Part shown: piece after piece, positions 25,873 to 34,862 of the stretch
How positions within the stretch are numbered: position 1 is the stretch's first letter
Layout: the number at the start of each line of letters is the position of its first letter
Position numbers and translations under genes: made by a program
DNA from: Bacillota bacterium
Lineage (GTDB): Bacteria > Bacillota > Clostridia > Acetivibrionales > DTU013
Assembly: GCA_023426125.1 (NCBI GenBank)
Contig: JAFABI010000010.1
Coordinates: forward strand, 1 to 64,000
Reading direction: 5' to 3'
DNA: 64,000 bases
Notes under the pieces: generated by a model
What the model was told of the DNA's origin: nothing
Database searches by the model: none
What the model saw: the letters and a program-made list of their open reading frames with translations, nothing else

Positions 25873-27396
25873 ATGAAAAGTGATCTTCTGGAGAAATTTA
25901 AAGAATCGTCACAATCGGTTCTTCCCATTGCATTAATCGTTTTTTTACTTCATTTTACCATTGCTCCGATGCCGGCAGGTACACTAATGCTTTTTATCAC
26001 TGGGGCCATCCTCCTGATTGTGGGTATGGTCATTTTTAACCTGGGCGCCGACCTGGCCATGCTGCCCATGGGAGAATTGATCGGGTCAAAGCTGACCGAA
26101 TCCCTGAAGCTGTGGCTGATCATTGGCGGCTGTTTCGTGCTAGGCGTGGCGGTGACCATTGCAGAGCCTGATTTGCAGGTACTGACCAAGCAGGTTCCCG
26201 CCGTTCCGGATATTATTCTTGTCACTACCGTTGCCGTGGGCGTGGGAATTTTTCTGGTGCTGGCCATACTGAGAATCCTGTTTCAGTTCAAGCTCTCCCA
26301 TATGTTAATCGTATTATACGGTATCGTATTCATCATAGCCGCCTTTACGTCGCCTGAGTATCTGGCTGTAAGCTTTGATTCCGGCGGCGTTACCACGGGT
26401 CCCATCACAGTCCCCTTCATCCTTGCGTTAGGGATGGGTATCTCCGCTGTCCGGGGATCCAAAAACTCGGAGGAAGACAGCTTCGGCCTGTGCGCCGTTT
26501 GCTCCATCGGTCCGGTATTGACGGTGCTGCTTCTGGGAATGTTCTTCCACTCCGAAGGCAGCAGCTACGCTTTTGAAACCGCATCTACGGTGAGCAGCGT
26601 GAAAGAGCTTGTGAGCCTCTACGCCGGAGGGCTGCTGATGTTTTTCAAAGAGGTTTACTTTGTGCTGTTGCCTATCATTGTAATTTTTGGAGTATATCAA
26701 ATCGTACACTTAAGGCTTTCCAAAATACGGCTCATCAAAATCGGAGTAGGAATTGTATATACCCTGGTGGGGCTTACCCTTGTTTTGACAGGGGTAAACA
26801 TAGGTTTTATGCCGGTGGGAACAAATCTGGGCTATGCCATTTCCTCCTTGCAGTATAATTGGATTCTTATCCCCTTAAGCCTGCTCATCGGCTGTTTTAT
26901 TGTCGCCGCCGAGCCTGCGGTTCACGTACTCAACCGACAGGTTGAGGAAATCACCAGCGGTGCCATATCCAAAAGGCTCATGCTGATCGGCATGTCGGTA
27001 GGGGTGGGAATTGCGCTGGCGCTAGCCATGGTCCGTATTATGACGGGCTTGAGCATCTGGTATTTTCTTTTGCCGGGCTACATCCTTGCGCTGGCCTTCA
27101 CCTTTTTTGTGCCCGGGATATTTACCGCAATTGCGTTTGACTCGGGCGGCGTGGCCGCAGGCACAATGACGGCCGCCTTTTTACTGCCCTTTGCCGTCGG
27201 AGTCTGCAATGCCCTGGGCGGCAATGTCATGACAGACGCCTTCGGTATTATTGCCATGGTAGCCATGATGCCCCTGGTGACAGTACAGATCATGGGCTTG
27301 TATTATAACCTGAAAGTCCGGAAGTCCGAAAGCGGGGACGATGAGGAAAATGACCCGGGTGATGCCCAAACCGATAATGAAAATTTTCCTGGGTGA
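25873..27396 (+). CDS. DUF1538 integral membrane protein
   Basis: A 507-residue protein with about 12-14 predicted membrane segments arranged as two homologous halves. Each half has the repeated motif: SFDSGGVTTGPITVPFILALGMG (about 168-190) and AFDSGGVAAGTMTAAFLLPFAVG (about 420-442), plus paired VTIAEPDLQVL and VAAEPAVHVL. This is the DUF1538 family, a likely transporter or channel often encoded beside P-II-like proteins, as here. The substrate is unknown. AAAGGACG precedes the ATG. Confidence 0.85.
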   Translation: MKSDLLEKFKESSQSVLPIALIVFLLHFTIAPMPAGTLMLFITGAILLIVGMVIFNLGADLAMLPMGELIGSKLTESLKLWLIIGGCFVLGVAVTIAEPDLQVLTKQVPAVPDIILVTTVAVGVGIFLVLAILRILFQFKLSHMLIVLYGIVFIIAAFTSPEYLAVSFDSGGVTTGPITVPFILALGMGISAVRGSKNSEEDSFGLCAVCSIGPVLTVLLLGMFFHSEGSSYAFETASTVSSVKELVSLYAGGLLMFFKEVYFVLLPIIVIFGVYQIVHLRLSKIRLIKIGVGIVYTLVGLTLVLTGVNIGFMPVGTNLGYAISSLQYNWILIPLSLLIGCFIVAAEPAVHVLNRQVEEITSGAISKRLMLIGMSVGVGIALALAMVRIMTGLSIWYFLLPGYILALAFTFFVPGIFTAIAFDSGGVAAGTMTAAFLLPFAVGVCNALGGNVMTDAFGIIAMVAMMPLVTVQIMGLYYNLKVRKSESGDDEENDPGDAQTDNENFPG

Positions 27397-27588
27397 CGTA
27401 GAAGTAAGCACCGGTGAAAATATAACTTACACTAAAATTTTCAGTGCTCCTAAAGAAAGGTCGGAATCTGTAGCAAAGCCCCGCCTTCTGCGATGCCGTA
27501 AAATGCTTGCTCTGTAGGGGCGCGCATTGCGCGTCCGCATAAGGCAGGGCTTTATGGATTTCTTGTTGGAATAATTCCCGGTTGGAAT
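27397..27588. repeat. Intergenic stretch with REP-like palindrome
   Basis: A weak hairpin TGAAAAT/ATTTTCA follows DUF1538. At 27514-27538 lies GTAGG plus GCGCGCATTGCGCGTCCGC, a short palindromic unit also found at 37382 (inverted), 42194 and 42337. Confidence 0.6.
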
Positions 27589-27927
27589 TTAAACAGCCGT
27601 TACATATTTAATCGTTTCATTATTGCATATATGGTCGATGGAAGGCCTTTTCTCAAGATATTCCACATTCATCAGGGTATAGCCGTCCAGTATCAGACTT
27701 TCCCAATAATGGATTACTTCCTTTACAGATTTTTTGTTCGCTTTGATGAACTTCCTGAGCTCCTTCTTATTGTCCACCTTCATGCTCTGGCTCGACAGCA
27801 GCTTCAAATAAACGGTTTTATTGCCCGAAAGCGAGATCGTCCCCTCTTTCAGCAATTTCAGCGTATCATCGTAATTTTTCACTGCAATGATATACCGGTT
27901 TTCTACAGCTTTTTTTCTCCCAAACAT
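27589..27927 (-). CDS. Small protein of unknown function
   Basis: A 112-residue basic soluble protein, start MFGRKKAVENRYIIAVKNYDDTL, rich in Lys. No family is recognised. GGAGATGGGG lies just before the ATG, which supports a real gene. It is the last gene on the minus strand downstream of the chaperone module, 62 bases from the zinc-ribbon gene, and might belong to the same operon. Confidence 0.55.
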   Translation of the reverse strand: MFGRKKAVENRYIIAVKNYDDTLKLLKEGTISLSGNKTVYLKLLSSQSMKVDNKKELRKFIKANKKSVKEVIHYWESLILDGYTLMNVEYLEKRPSIDHICNNETIKYVTAV

Positions 27928-27989
27928 ATCCCCATCTCCTCTTTTTATTTTAATTTTTAAATATAGGGTACAAATACATGAAACCAGGC

Positions 27990-28400
27990 TTACAGTAAAA
28001 TACGGATTTCGAATTCCTTATGGCAGCGGGGGCATTGCACCGTATGCTTCCCTCCCTTTATCGGAAGACGGAGCACCGCTTTGCAGTGCCGGCATCTGCG
28101 GAAGCGATGCGTCCGGATCTCTTTCATTCTGCGAATTGTCAGAGAGCACTTTGCTTTGACCAGGTTCCAGAGCATCAGGAATCTTTCGTTTTCCATACGC
28201 CTTTTATAAACGTTGCGGGAAAATGACCGGAAAATGATACAGATCAGAGGAGCCCACGCCAGGACGCTGATGACGGCTGACTTCACAAAGATGTTCACCA
28301 CCATCAGAACCAGACATAGGACCAGCATGGTATAATATAGCTGATCCACTCCATATCTGCCGCTCATAAAGCGTTCCATCCGGTCTTTGAATTTTCCCAT
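27990..28400 (-). CDS. Small membrane protein with C-terminal zinc ribbon
   Basis: A 136-residue protein. Two hydrophobic segments at about 21-40 and 42-56 are followed by a basic helix and a zinc ribbon with two Cys pairs, CRHC and CPRC, about 18 residues apart. The start at 28400 follows GAGGAGAG. It lies downstream of the J-domain gene on the same strand and may anchor a partner or nucleic acid at the membrane. The function is not known. Confidence 0.65.
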   Translation of the reverse strand: MGKFKDRMERFMSGRYGVDQLYYTMLVLCLVLMVVNIFVKSAVISVLAWAPLICIIFRSFSRNVYKRRMENERFLMLWNLVKAKCSLTIRRMKEIRTHRFRRCRHCKAVLRLPIKGGKHTVQCPRCHKEFEIRILL

Positions 28401-28445
28401 TCCATCCACTCTCCTCAAATTTAAATTCGCTTGTCGAATTTACAA

Positions 28446-29177
28446 TTACAAGCATGGCCGGTTGCATAACATACAGCAAAGATTTGATAGAAACAAACCC
28501 AGGCATATCCCGTTCATATTGCCTGCCGGCATCCCGAAGCCCTGGCTTTGCTGCTGATAGGCCCGGCCGCCGTTCTGTATCTGTTCCAGTACACGCCGGT
28601 ATTCCGCATTGTCCGGTTCCATCTGCACTGCCGTTTTTGCATGGTTCAACGCGGTTATCGTGTTGCCGGCCCCTGAATTTGCAAGGGCGCTGTAATAGTA
28701 CCATTGGGCGCTCCTGTCGGTAATATTTTTCAGCACATTCAATGCATCTTCGTAATATCCTGCACGCAAATAGCTTTCCACCGGGTCAAATTCCGAAGTC
28801 CGGCGTTGCTGCTGCCGGCTGCCGCCAAAAGGGCCAAAGTCTCCAAAGGGATCAAACCCTCCGAAGGGATTGGAACCAAAGCCGAAAGGACCGTGATCCC
28901 CCGAAGCTTCTCCCTTGCCGCTGTTTCCGTAACCGCCGCCGTAGTTTCCGCCGCCATAGCTGCCATTACCAGCACTGCCGCTCCGGGATGTGTTCCCGCT
29001 TTTTATCTGCTCATATGCGGCATTGACTTCGCTCATTTTTTTTACGGCTTCCGCATCCCCATGATTCAAATCCGGGTGGTATCTTTTCGCCATCCTGCGG
29101 TAAGCCTGTGTAATCTCTTCGTCCGAAGCAGCCGGAGAAACGCCAAGCACTTTGTATGGATCGGATATCATTTTCAA
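28446..29177 (-). CDS. J-domain co-chaperone with Gly/Phe linker
   Basis: A 243-residue DnaJ-like protein. The N-terminal J domain carries HPD at 34-36 (KRYHPDLNHG), the loop that stimulates DnaK ATPase. A Gly/Ser/Phe-rich linker (about 60-120, repeated FGGFDPFGDFGPFGG) leads to a TPR-like helical part (ALNVLKNITDRSAQWYYYSAL) and a hydrophobic Cys-rich tail (LGLFLSNLCCMLCNRPCL) that may be lipid- or metal-associated. It lacks the zinc and C-terminal domains of canonical DnaJ, so it is a specialised partner of the DnaK encoded two genes upstream. Its start overlaps the DUF5685 stop. Confidence 0.83.
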   Translation of the reverse strand: MKMISDPYKVLGVSPAASDEEITQAYRRMAKRYHPDLNHGDAEAVKKMSEVNAAYEQIKSGNTSRSGSAGNGSYGGGNYGGGYGNSGKGEASGDHGPFGFGSNPFGGFDPFGDFGPFGGSRQQQRRTSEFDPVESYLRAGYYEDALNVLKNITDRSAQWYYYSALANSGAGNTITALNHAKTAVQMEPDNAEYRRVLEQIQNGGRAYQQQSQGFGMPAGNMNGICLGLFLSNLCCMLCNRPCL

Positions 29178-29989
29178 TGTTTCTCCTTTGCTTTTTTATT
29201 TGCAGCTTCATACCTTGTCCAGACACCCGAATAGAGAATATTTTCCATCAGCCCTCTATCCCGGCCGACAGGCAAAAGCCTGTATTTTTCCGTACAGTCG
29301 GCCATCAGCAGGTTCAGAATTGTACCGAAGCTTTCAGACGGCGTCGCAGCCATCGGGTTATAACGTTCTTTTTTTATATCCTCCTTCAGGTCAAGGCAGG
29401 CGTCCATGATATAGATGAACCTGCCCAGGGATTTTCCGAATGCCCGTAAGCTTGCGCTATGTTCGTCCTCCTGCGGTGTAAAAACTTCGCCCAGCAGTTT
29501 CCCGAAGCAATTGGCGGGAATATCGGGATTCAAAACTCCTGCCTTTTCAATGCCGGCAAGCTCTGAAAGACTCTCCCCGATCACCTTGCACCGGTCGGGA
29601 TATTGCGCGGCAACCCATTTGTATCTCTGCTCAAACAATTTTGCTTCCCACAATGGAAGCAGCTTTTTGTTATCTTTCCAATCATCCAAAAAATTGAAGT
29701 AGGCCAGTGCGACGTTCATGTCGGCAGCATAGTCCGTAAACCTGTTTTGCCAGTATTGATGCCGTTTCAGCGGATGAACGGCACACCGCCCGCTCTCTAT
29801 CCTGTTTTCTTCTCTATATAAAGCCGAAAGAAGGAGAATGAGAAAAGTCATGTCATAAGTAAGCGTTAAACGGCTTATGGTCCCATGCCGCTTCCCAAGG
29901 GCCATGCATAAACCACAATAGCATGAACGGTATTCTATCTTTTCTTCCGGAATTAATTTATCAAAATTGGCAATTACATAGCCAAACAT
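29174..29989 (-). CDS. DUF5685 family protein
   Basis: A 271-residue protein starting MFGYVIANFDKLIPEEKIEYRSCYCGLC, the typical DUF5685 opening with a CxxC pair (CYCGLC) that may bind metal. The rest is helical (LTLTYDMTFLILLLSALYRE, IMDACLDLKEDIKKERYNPM) and resembles an all-alpha prenyl-synthase-like fold, with possible Asp-rich motifs. Function is unknown. It sits between a DnaK and a J-protein, so it is likely a client or adaptor of this chaperone pair. An upstream start is possible, but MFGYV is the family norm. Confidence 0.75.
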   Translation of the reverse strand: MFGYVIANFDKLIPEEKIEYRSCYCGLCMALGKRHGTISRLTLTYDMTFLILLLSALYREENRIESGRCAVHPLKRHQYWQNRFTDYAADMNVALAYFNFLDDWKDNKKLLPLWEAKLFEQRYKWVAAQYPDRCKVIGESLSELAGIEKAGVLNPDIPANCFGKLLGEVFTPQEDEHSASLRAFGKSLGRFIYIMDACLDLKEDIKKERYNPMAATPSESFGTILNLLMADCTEKYRLLPVGRDRGLMENILYSGVWTRYEAANKKAKEKH

Positions 29990-30090
29990 CAGTATCAGCC
30001 ACCATTTCACCCCATACAGCCACATTGTTCAACAAGCCCTTTATATAAACATCACCCGCCTGCCGTCATGAGCCTGCAGTTTCCGGCACC

Positions 30091-31827
30091 TCATTTCCGG
30101 TCAGTATCGGTATCATGCGGAATTTTCTGCTGCATTTCTTCAATCACGGAAGACAGCTCATGGCAGGCTGCGGCTATCTGTGCGCTATCTTTGCTCTTCA
30201 TTGTCTTTTTGGTGCGCCTGACAACCTCGTCAAGCTGAGCCCTGTCGTCCTTTTCAAGCTTTTTGCCCATTGCCGACGCCTGGTAGATCAGCTGCTCCGC
30301 ATCATTCCGGGCGGTGGCTTCCTCTTTGTTTTTTGCGTCCTCGGCGGCATACTGCCTGGCATCGCAGACAGCCTGTTCAATCTCCGCGGAACTCAGGTTG
30401 GAAGAGGCCGAGATGGTAATATTCTGCTCCTTGCCTGTTCCCAGGTCTCTGGCGGAAACATTGACGATGCCGTTGGCGTCGATGTTGAAGGTAACTTCGA
30501 TTTGCGGCACGCCCCTGGGCGCGCGCCGGATGCCGTTGAGCTTGAATTTGCCCAGCGTTTTGTTGTGCTTTGCGATTTCACGTTCGCCCTGCAGCACATG
30601 GATCTCCACCGATGACTGAAAGCTTGCGGCGGTTGTGAAAATCTGGCTCTTTTTTACCGGGAGGGTGGTATTGCGGTCAATGATTCTGGTGCAAACGCCA
30701 CCCAAAGTTTCAATGCCGAGGGAAAGCGGCGTCACATCCAGAAGCAGCAGATCCCTGACATCGCCTGCCAGCACCCCGGCCTGAAGTGCGGCCCCCAGCG
30801 CAACACATTCATCGGGGTTGATGCCTTTAAAAGGCTCTTTTCCCATGAATCTTCGGACGGCTTCCTGAACCGCAGGAATCCTGGTAGACCCTCCCACCAG
30901 CAAAACCTTGCTTATATCGGTATTGTTGAGTCCTGAATCGCGCATCGCCTGCTGCACAGGCCCCATGGTCGCATTTACCAGGTGCGACGTAAGCTCGTCA
31001 AATTTTGCCCTGGTAAGAGTAATTTCCATATGCAGCGGGCCTGAGGAATTGGTGGTTATAAACGGAAGATTGACCACGGTTGACGTCACGCCGCTCAATT
31101 CGATCTTCGCTTTTTCCGCCGCTTCCCGCACCCGCTGCATGGCTGTAGGATCTTTCTCCAGGCTATGGCGGTGTTCCCTTTTAAATTGATCCGCAAGGAA
31201 ATCCACGATGCAGTTGTCGAAGTCATCACCGCCAAGGCGGTTGTTTCCTGCTGTCGCCAGCACTTCGATAACTCCGTTGCCGATATCCAGAATGGACACG
31301 TCAAAGGTCCCTCCGCCCAGATCGTATACCACCACCTTCTGGGACATTTCCTTATCGACGCCATAAGCAAGCGCGGCTGCCGTTGGCTCGTTGATGATGC
31401 GCTGCACATTCAGGCCGGCAATTTTTCCCGCATCCTTCGTCGCCTGCCGCTGGGCGTCGGTAAAATATGCGGGCACGGTAATCACCGCTTCGCTTACGGT
31501 TTCGCCAAGATAACTCTCCGCATCCGCTTTGAGCTTTTGTAAAATCATTGCTGAAATTTCCTGCGGCGCATGTTTTTTGCCATCTATATGAACCCTGTAG
31601 TCGCTGCCCATTTCACGCTTTATGGAACTGACGGTGCGTTCATGGTTTGTTACTGCCTGACGTTTTGCAATCTGGCCCACCAGACGCTCGCCGGTTTTTG
31701 AAAATGCAACGACCGACGGAGTTGTGCGGGTGCCTTCGGCATTGGGAATTACGACAGCTTCACCATTTTCCATGACAGCAACACAGGAGTTTGTCGTACC
31801 TAAATCGATGCCTATTACTCTGGACAT
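30091..31827 (-). CDS. DnaK-type Hsp70 chaperone, C-terminally short paralogue
   Basis: An ATP-dependent chaperone of 578 residues. The nucleotide-binding domain has IGIDLGTTNSCVAV, NEPTAAALAYG, VYDLGGGTFDVSIL and LVGGSTRIPAV. The substrate-binding beta domain has LLLDVTPLSLGIET. The C-terminal lid is shortened and the disordered EEVD-like tail is missing; standard DnaK is about 610-640 residues. There is no grpE, canonical dnaJ or hrcA nearby, and no CIRCE element (TTAGCACTC-N9-GAGTGCTAA) upstream. I read it as a specialised Hsp70 with the DUF5685 and J-protein genes that follow. GGAGAGG precedes the ATG. Confidence 0.92.
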   Translation of the reverse strand: MSRVIGIDLGTTNSCVAVMENGEAVVIPNAEGTRTTPSVVAFSKTGERLVGQIAKRQAVTNHERTVSSIKREMGSDYRVHIDGKKHAPQEISAMILQKLKADAESYLGETVSEAVITVPAYFTDAQRQATKDAGKIAGLNVQRIINEPTAAALAYGVDKEMSQKVVVYDLGGGTFDVSILDIGNGVIEVLATAGNNRLGGDDFDNCIVDFLADQFKREHRHSLEKDPTAMQRVREAAEKAKIELSGVTSTVVNLPFITTNSSGPLHMEITLTRAKFDELTSHLVNATMGPVQQAMRDSGLNNTDISKVLLVGGSTRIPAVQEAVRRFMGKEPFKGINPDECVALGAALQAGVLAGDVRDLLLLDVTPLSLGIETLGGVCTRIIDRNTTLPVKKSQIFTTAASFQSSVEIHVLQGEREIAKHNKTLGKFKLNGIRRAPRGVPQIEVTFNIDANGIVNVSARDLGTGKEQNITISASSNLSSAEIEQAVCDARQYAAEDAKNKEEATARNDAEQLIYQASAMGKKLEKDDRAQLDEVVRRTKKTMKSKDSAQIAAACHELSSVIEEMQQKIPHDTDTDRK

Positions 31828-32043
31828 AATGCCTCTCCTCGTATACAATATATATTATCCGTGCTTCCTCACTTTTCAATTGCTTGAATGGTTGTATCCC
31901 TTGCGAAGGAAATCTCCGTGTCCGGAATACCTTTTAACGTCTATGGGAGCCATTATAAAGGGCTATTATGAACTGAATATTAACTTCGGCGGTTTTTTTT
32001 GTTTAAAATCCGTTTACAATTGAATGATAATCTATTAGGAATA

Positions 32044-32067
32044 AAAGAAAGAAAGAAAGAAAGAAAG
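32044..32067 (+). repeat. AAAG tetranucleotide tract merging into a ribosome binding site
   Basis: Six tandem AAAG units end directly in AAAGGAGG, the ribosome binding site of the response regulator gene. Tract length could vary by slippage and alter promoter-to-start distance. Confidence 0.7.
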
Positions 32068-32077
32068 GAGGCACGTA

Positions 32078-32752
32078 ATGTTTTGCATAATGGTAGTGGA
32101 AGACGACTACAGCACAAGAAAACTGATGGAAGCGGTATTGCTCCAGAACGGCTACGAGGTTATTACCGCCAGAGACGGCATGGATGCCCTTGACCGGATG
32201 GACAACTACAATGTGGATCTGATCGTTCTTGATCTTATGATGCCGCACATGGATGGGTACGAATTTACCGAAACGCTGCGAAAATGCAACAACAATATAC
32301 CGATATTAATGGTAACGGCCAGAGAGGCTCCTGCCGATAAAAGAAAGGGGTTCATTGCAGGAACGGACGATTATATGGTGAAGCCTGTGGACGAGGAGGA
32401 GATGCTCCTTCGCATTGCAGCGCTCCTGCGCCGCTCCCGGATTGCCAACGAGCACCGGCTGGCATTCGGAAGCACCGTTCTGGACTATGACGCCTTTACG
32501 GCTGTGCACAAGGGTGCGGTGCAGGAATTGCCGAATAAGGAATTCATGCTGCTGTATAAACTGTTATCCTATCCGAATAAGATTTTTACCCGGCGCAACC
32601 TGATGGATGAAATCTGGGATATGAACTCGGAAACGGACGAGCGCACCGTAGACGTGCATGTCAACCGTTTGCGCGACCGGTTCAGGGACAATCCCGATTT
32701 CGAAATTGTTACGGTCAGGGGACTGGGATATAAGGCGGTGATAAAAGCATGA
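32078..32752 (+). CDS. OmpR-family response regulator
   Basis: A 224-residue regulator. The receiver domain has VVEDDYS, phosphoacceptor Asp52 (IVLDLMMP), Thr80 and Lys102 (YMVKPVDEEE). The C-terminal winged helix ends DVHVNRLRDRF and VRGLGYKAVI. AAAGGAGG precedes the ATG. The gene overlaps the following kinase (ATGA), a cognate pair, and is divergent from the dnaK module. Its targets are unknown; neighbours do not include a transporter. Confidence 0.93.
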   Translation: MFCIMVVEDDYSTRKLMEAVLLQNGYEVITARDGMDALDRMDNYNVDLIVLDLMMPHMDGYEFTETLRKCNNNIPILMVTAREAPADKRKGFIAGTDDYMVKPVDEEEMLLRIAALLRRSRIANEHRLAFGSTVLDYDAFTAVHKGAVQELPNKEFMLLYKLLSYPNKIFTRRNLMDEIWDMNSETDERTVDVHVNRLRDRFRDNPDFEIVTVRGLGYKAVIKA

Positions 32753-33843
32753 GCAGAACAGGTATCAATAAGGTGGCCGGCAGCAATGTAAGCATAAGCA
32801 GGGTAAGATCCCTGAATATGCTGATGATCTCTTTTGTATTTTATATTATGATGATGGCGGGACTGTTAACGGGAGGCTGCTTCTTTTTTTTGTACTCCCT
32901 TGGGCTTTTCCCTATCCCAGCCCTTGCCTCCGTTTTTTCTCCGTTTATCGCGTTGTTCGTCAGCAGCTTTATCGGGACCTCCCTTACTGCCGCTGCCAGC
33001 GTTAAATTTCTGAAACCCCTGAATCAGCTCATCCGGGCTACCAAAATCGTTTCCACAGGGGATTTTAACGTCCGTGTGGAGGAGACCAACGGCAATTCGG
33101 AAATCGGCGTTCTGCTGAGAAACTTCAATCATATGGCGGAAGAGCTGGGAAGCATCGAAATGCTGCGCAACGACTTCATCAACAATTTCTCCCATGAATT
33201 CAAAACGCCTATCATCTCCATCCGCGGCTTTGCCAAGCAGCTGCAGAACGACGACCTGCCGCCGGAAAAGCGCAAGGAATATACCGATATCATCATCAAC
33301 GAATCCGAACGTCTGAGCAACATGTCGGCCAATGTCCTGCTGCTTACCAGGTTTGAAAGCCAGCAATTCGTCACCGATCAGACGGAATATGAGCTGGACG
33401 AACAAATCCGCAGCTGCGTCATCCTCCTGGAAAAACAATGGAGCAAAAAAAATATCGACATCGACCTGGACCTGGCGCCGGTAAAAATCTACAACAACCC
33501 GGAAATGCTCTCGCACCTCTGGATCAACCTCCTTGACAACGCCATCAAATACACGGGGGAAAACGGCCATATTGCGGTCATGTGCCGTGAAGGAGCCGGG
33601 GAAATCCGCTTCAGGATCAGCGACGACGGCAGCGGCATGGACGATTATACCCTGAAGCATATTTTTGATAAATTTTACCAGGGAGATAAATCCCACGCAA
33701 CAAGGGGCAACGGGTTGGGTCTGTCCATCGTGAAGCGTATCGTGGAGCTGTGCAGAGGAGAAATCGCCGTGGAAAGCAAGCCAGGGCAGGGCACCGGCTT
33801 CACCGTAAAGCTGCCGAAAGCGCCCAGGGCGCAGGGACAGTGA
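32749..33843 (+). CDS. Sensor histidine kinase
   Basis: A 364-residue kinase with two membrane segments (about 24-50 and 57-85, short loop), a HAMP domain (LIRATKIVSTGDFNVRVEE), phosphoacceptor His in NNFSHEFKTPIISIRG, and catalytic boxes NLLDNAIKY, DDGSGM and GNGLGLSIVKRI. The near absence of an extracellular sensor suggests it detects a membrane signal, as in envelope-stress kinases. It is encoded with the upstream response regulator. Confidence 0.93.
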   Translation: MSRTGINKVAGSNVSISRVRSLNMLMISFVFYIMMMAGLLTGGCFFFLYSLGLFPIPALASVFSPFIALFVSSFIGTSLTAAASVKFLKPLNQLIRATKIVSTGDFNVRVEETNGNSEIGVLLRNFNHMAEELGSIEMLRNDFINNFSHEFKTPIISIRGFAKQLQNDDLPPEKRKEYTDIIINESERLSNMSANVLLLTRFESQQFVTDQTEYELDEQIRSCVILLEKQWSKKNIDIDLDLAPVKIYNNPEMLSHLWINLLDNAIKYTGENGHIAVMCREGAGEIRFRISDDGSGMDDYTLKHIFDKFYQGDKSHATRGNGLGLSIVKRIVELCRGEIAVESKPGQGTGFTVKLPKAPRAQGQ

Positions 33844-33856
33844 AAGGCGGGGCATG

Positions 33857-34663
33857 TCAGCCCAACGCTATCTTTTCATAATGCTTGTACAGTGAATGGA
33901 ATTTGCCGTTATAATTCTTTTTCCAGGGTTTTTTCTTGCCGCAAAAATGTAAAAAGATTGTATTTCGCAACACATAATCCATATCGCACAAATTATTGGT
34001 ACTGATCTTATAATAATTATAATAACGGGTGTCGTAGTTATACAGTTTTTCGTCCAGTCCTTTGATCTGCTTTGCATACAGGGCGTTCAAAATGTCCTGA
34101 TCCGGCATTATGAGCTTTGCCCGGTCTTTTTCCACAAACTCGAAGATCGCATGCTCATTGATGGTTTTCCTCTGCTGCACGAGATTCATCAATAATACTC
34201 CGGAATTATAATAAGCGTCGATGTCATAGGCATTCAGCCTCAACCTGTTAACCTTCTTGATCAGCAGTATGTCATGATAGGCAGCCGCATAGAGATAACC
34301 GTCAAGATTGGACTCGTAAAGCTCCCTTACCGGATTGAGCACCAGGATATCGGGATCCAGATATAATATACGTTCAAGCTCCGCGGGCAACAGCTTATAT
34401 GCCAGCAGACGGTAATACATTTCCTTTGTATAGTGGAAAACCACCGGTGCGCCGGTAAAGAATTCATCGCCGATTTTTATCTCCAGGAGTCTTTGGTTGT
34501 CAGCCGCTACAAACCGGTTGATATCGGCCACCTCATCTTCCCCGATGCTGGAATGCATGAGATAAATGTCAAAGCTTTCGCCCGGGTTATTGACAAACAG
34601 AGATTTCAGCATAACCTTAAGGGGGCGGATATAGGCTGAATTCAACGTAACAAGAATATTCAT
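33857..34663 (-). CDS. Family 8 glycosyltransferase
   Basis: A 268-residue retaining glycosyltransferase of GT8 type. MNILVTLNSAYIRPLKVMLKSL opens the nucleotide-sugar fold; the metal-binding DxD is LDPDILVLNP; MPDQDILNALY and LHFCGKKKPW near the end are typical. It would transfer hexose from UDP-sugar in the cytoplasm, perhaps to a cell-surface glycan. It lies convergent to the histidine kinase. GAAAGAGGAT precedes the ATG. Confidence 0.88.
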   Translation of the reverse strand: MNILVTLNSAYIRPLKVMLKSLFVNNPGESFDIYLMHSSIGEDEVADINRFVAADNQRLLEIKIGDEFFTGAPVVFHYTKEMYYRLLAYKLLPAELERILYLDPDILVLNPVRELYESNLDGYLYAAAYHDILLIKKVNRLRLNAYDIDAYYNSGVLLMNLVQQRKTINEHAIFEFVEKDRAKLIMPDQDILNALYAKQIKGLDEKLYNYDTRYYNYYKISTNNLCDMDYVLRNTIFLHFCGKKKPWKKNYNGKFHSLYKHYEKIALG

Positions 34664-34807
34664 ATCCTCTTTCGGCTCACTTCATTTGTTATTTTATCGT
34701 CTTACGGTCCATCTCCGGCCTCCCTGCCTCCCGGGCAATTTGGACAAGCGGCTAATTTACATTATAGATTAAGAAATTGTAAACTGTCAAATGAAAAAAA
34801 TGCGACA

Positions 34808-34860
34808 GGGGACGGTTCTTCTTTATCGCAAAATGGGCTCTGCAACTTGGAACCGTCTCC
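34808..34860 (-). terminator. Hairpin GGGGACGGTTC/GAACCGTCTCC after the SEDS gene
   Basis: The 11-bp stem has one mismatch, and on the minus strand it is followed within ten bases by seven T. It may end the PadR-SEDS operon. Its arm matches a dispersed motif also at 42228 and 61718. Confidence 0.6.
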
Positions 34861-34862
34861 GT

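Noticed and set aside
31828..32040. CIRCE heat-shock operator before dnaK
   Set aside because: No TTAGCACTC-N9-GAGTGCTAA pattern is present in the divergent region.
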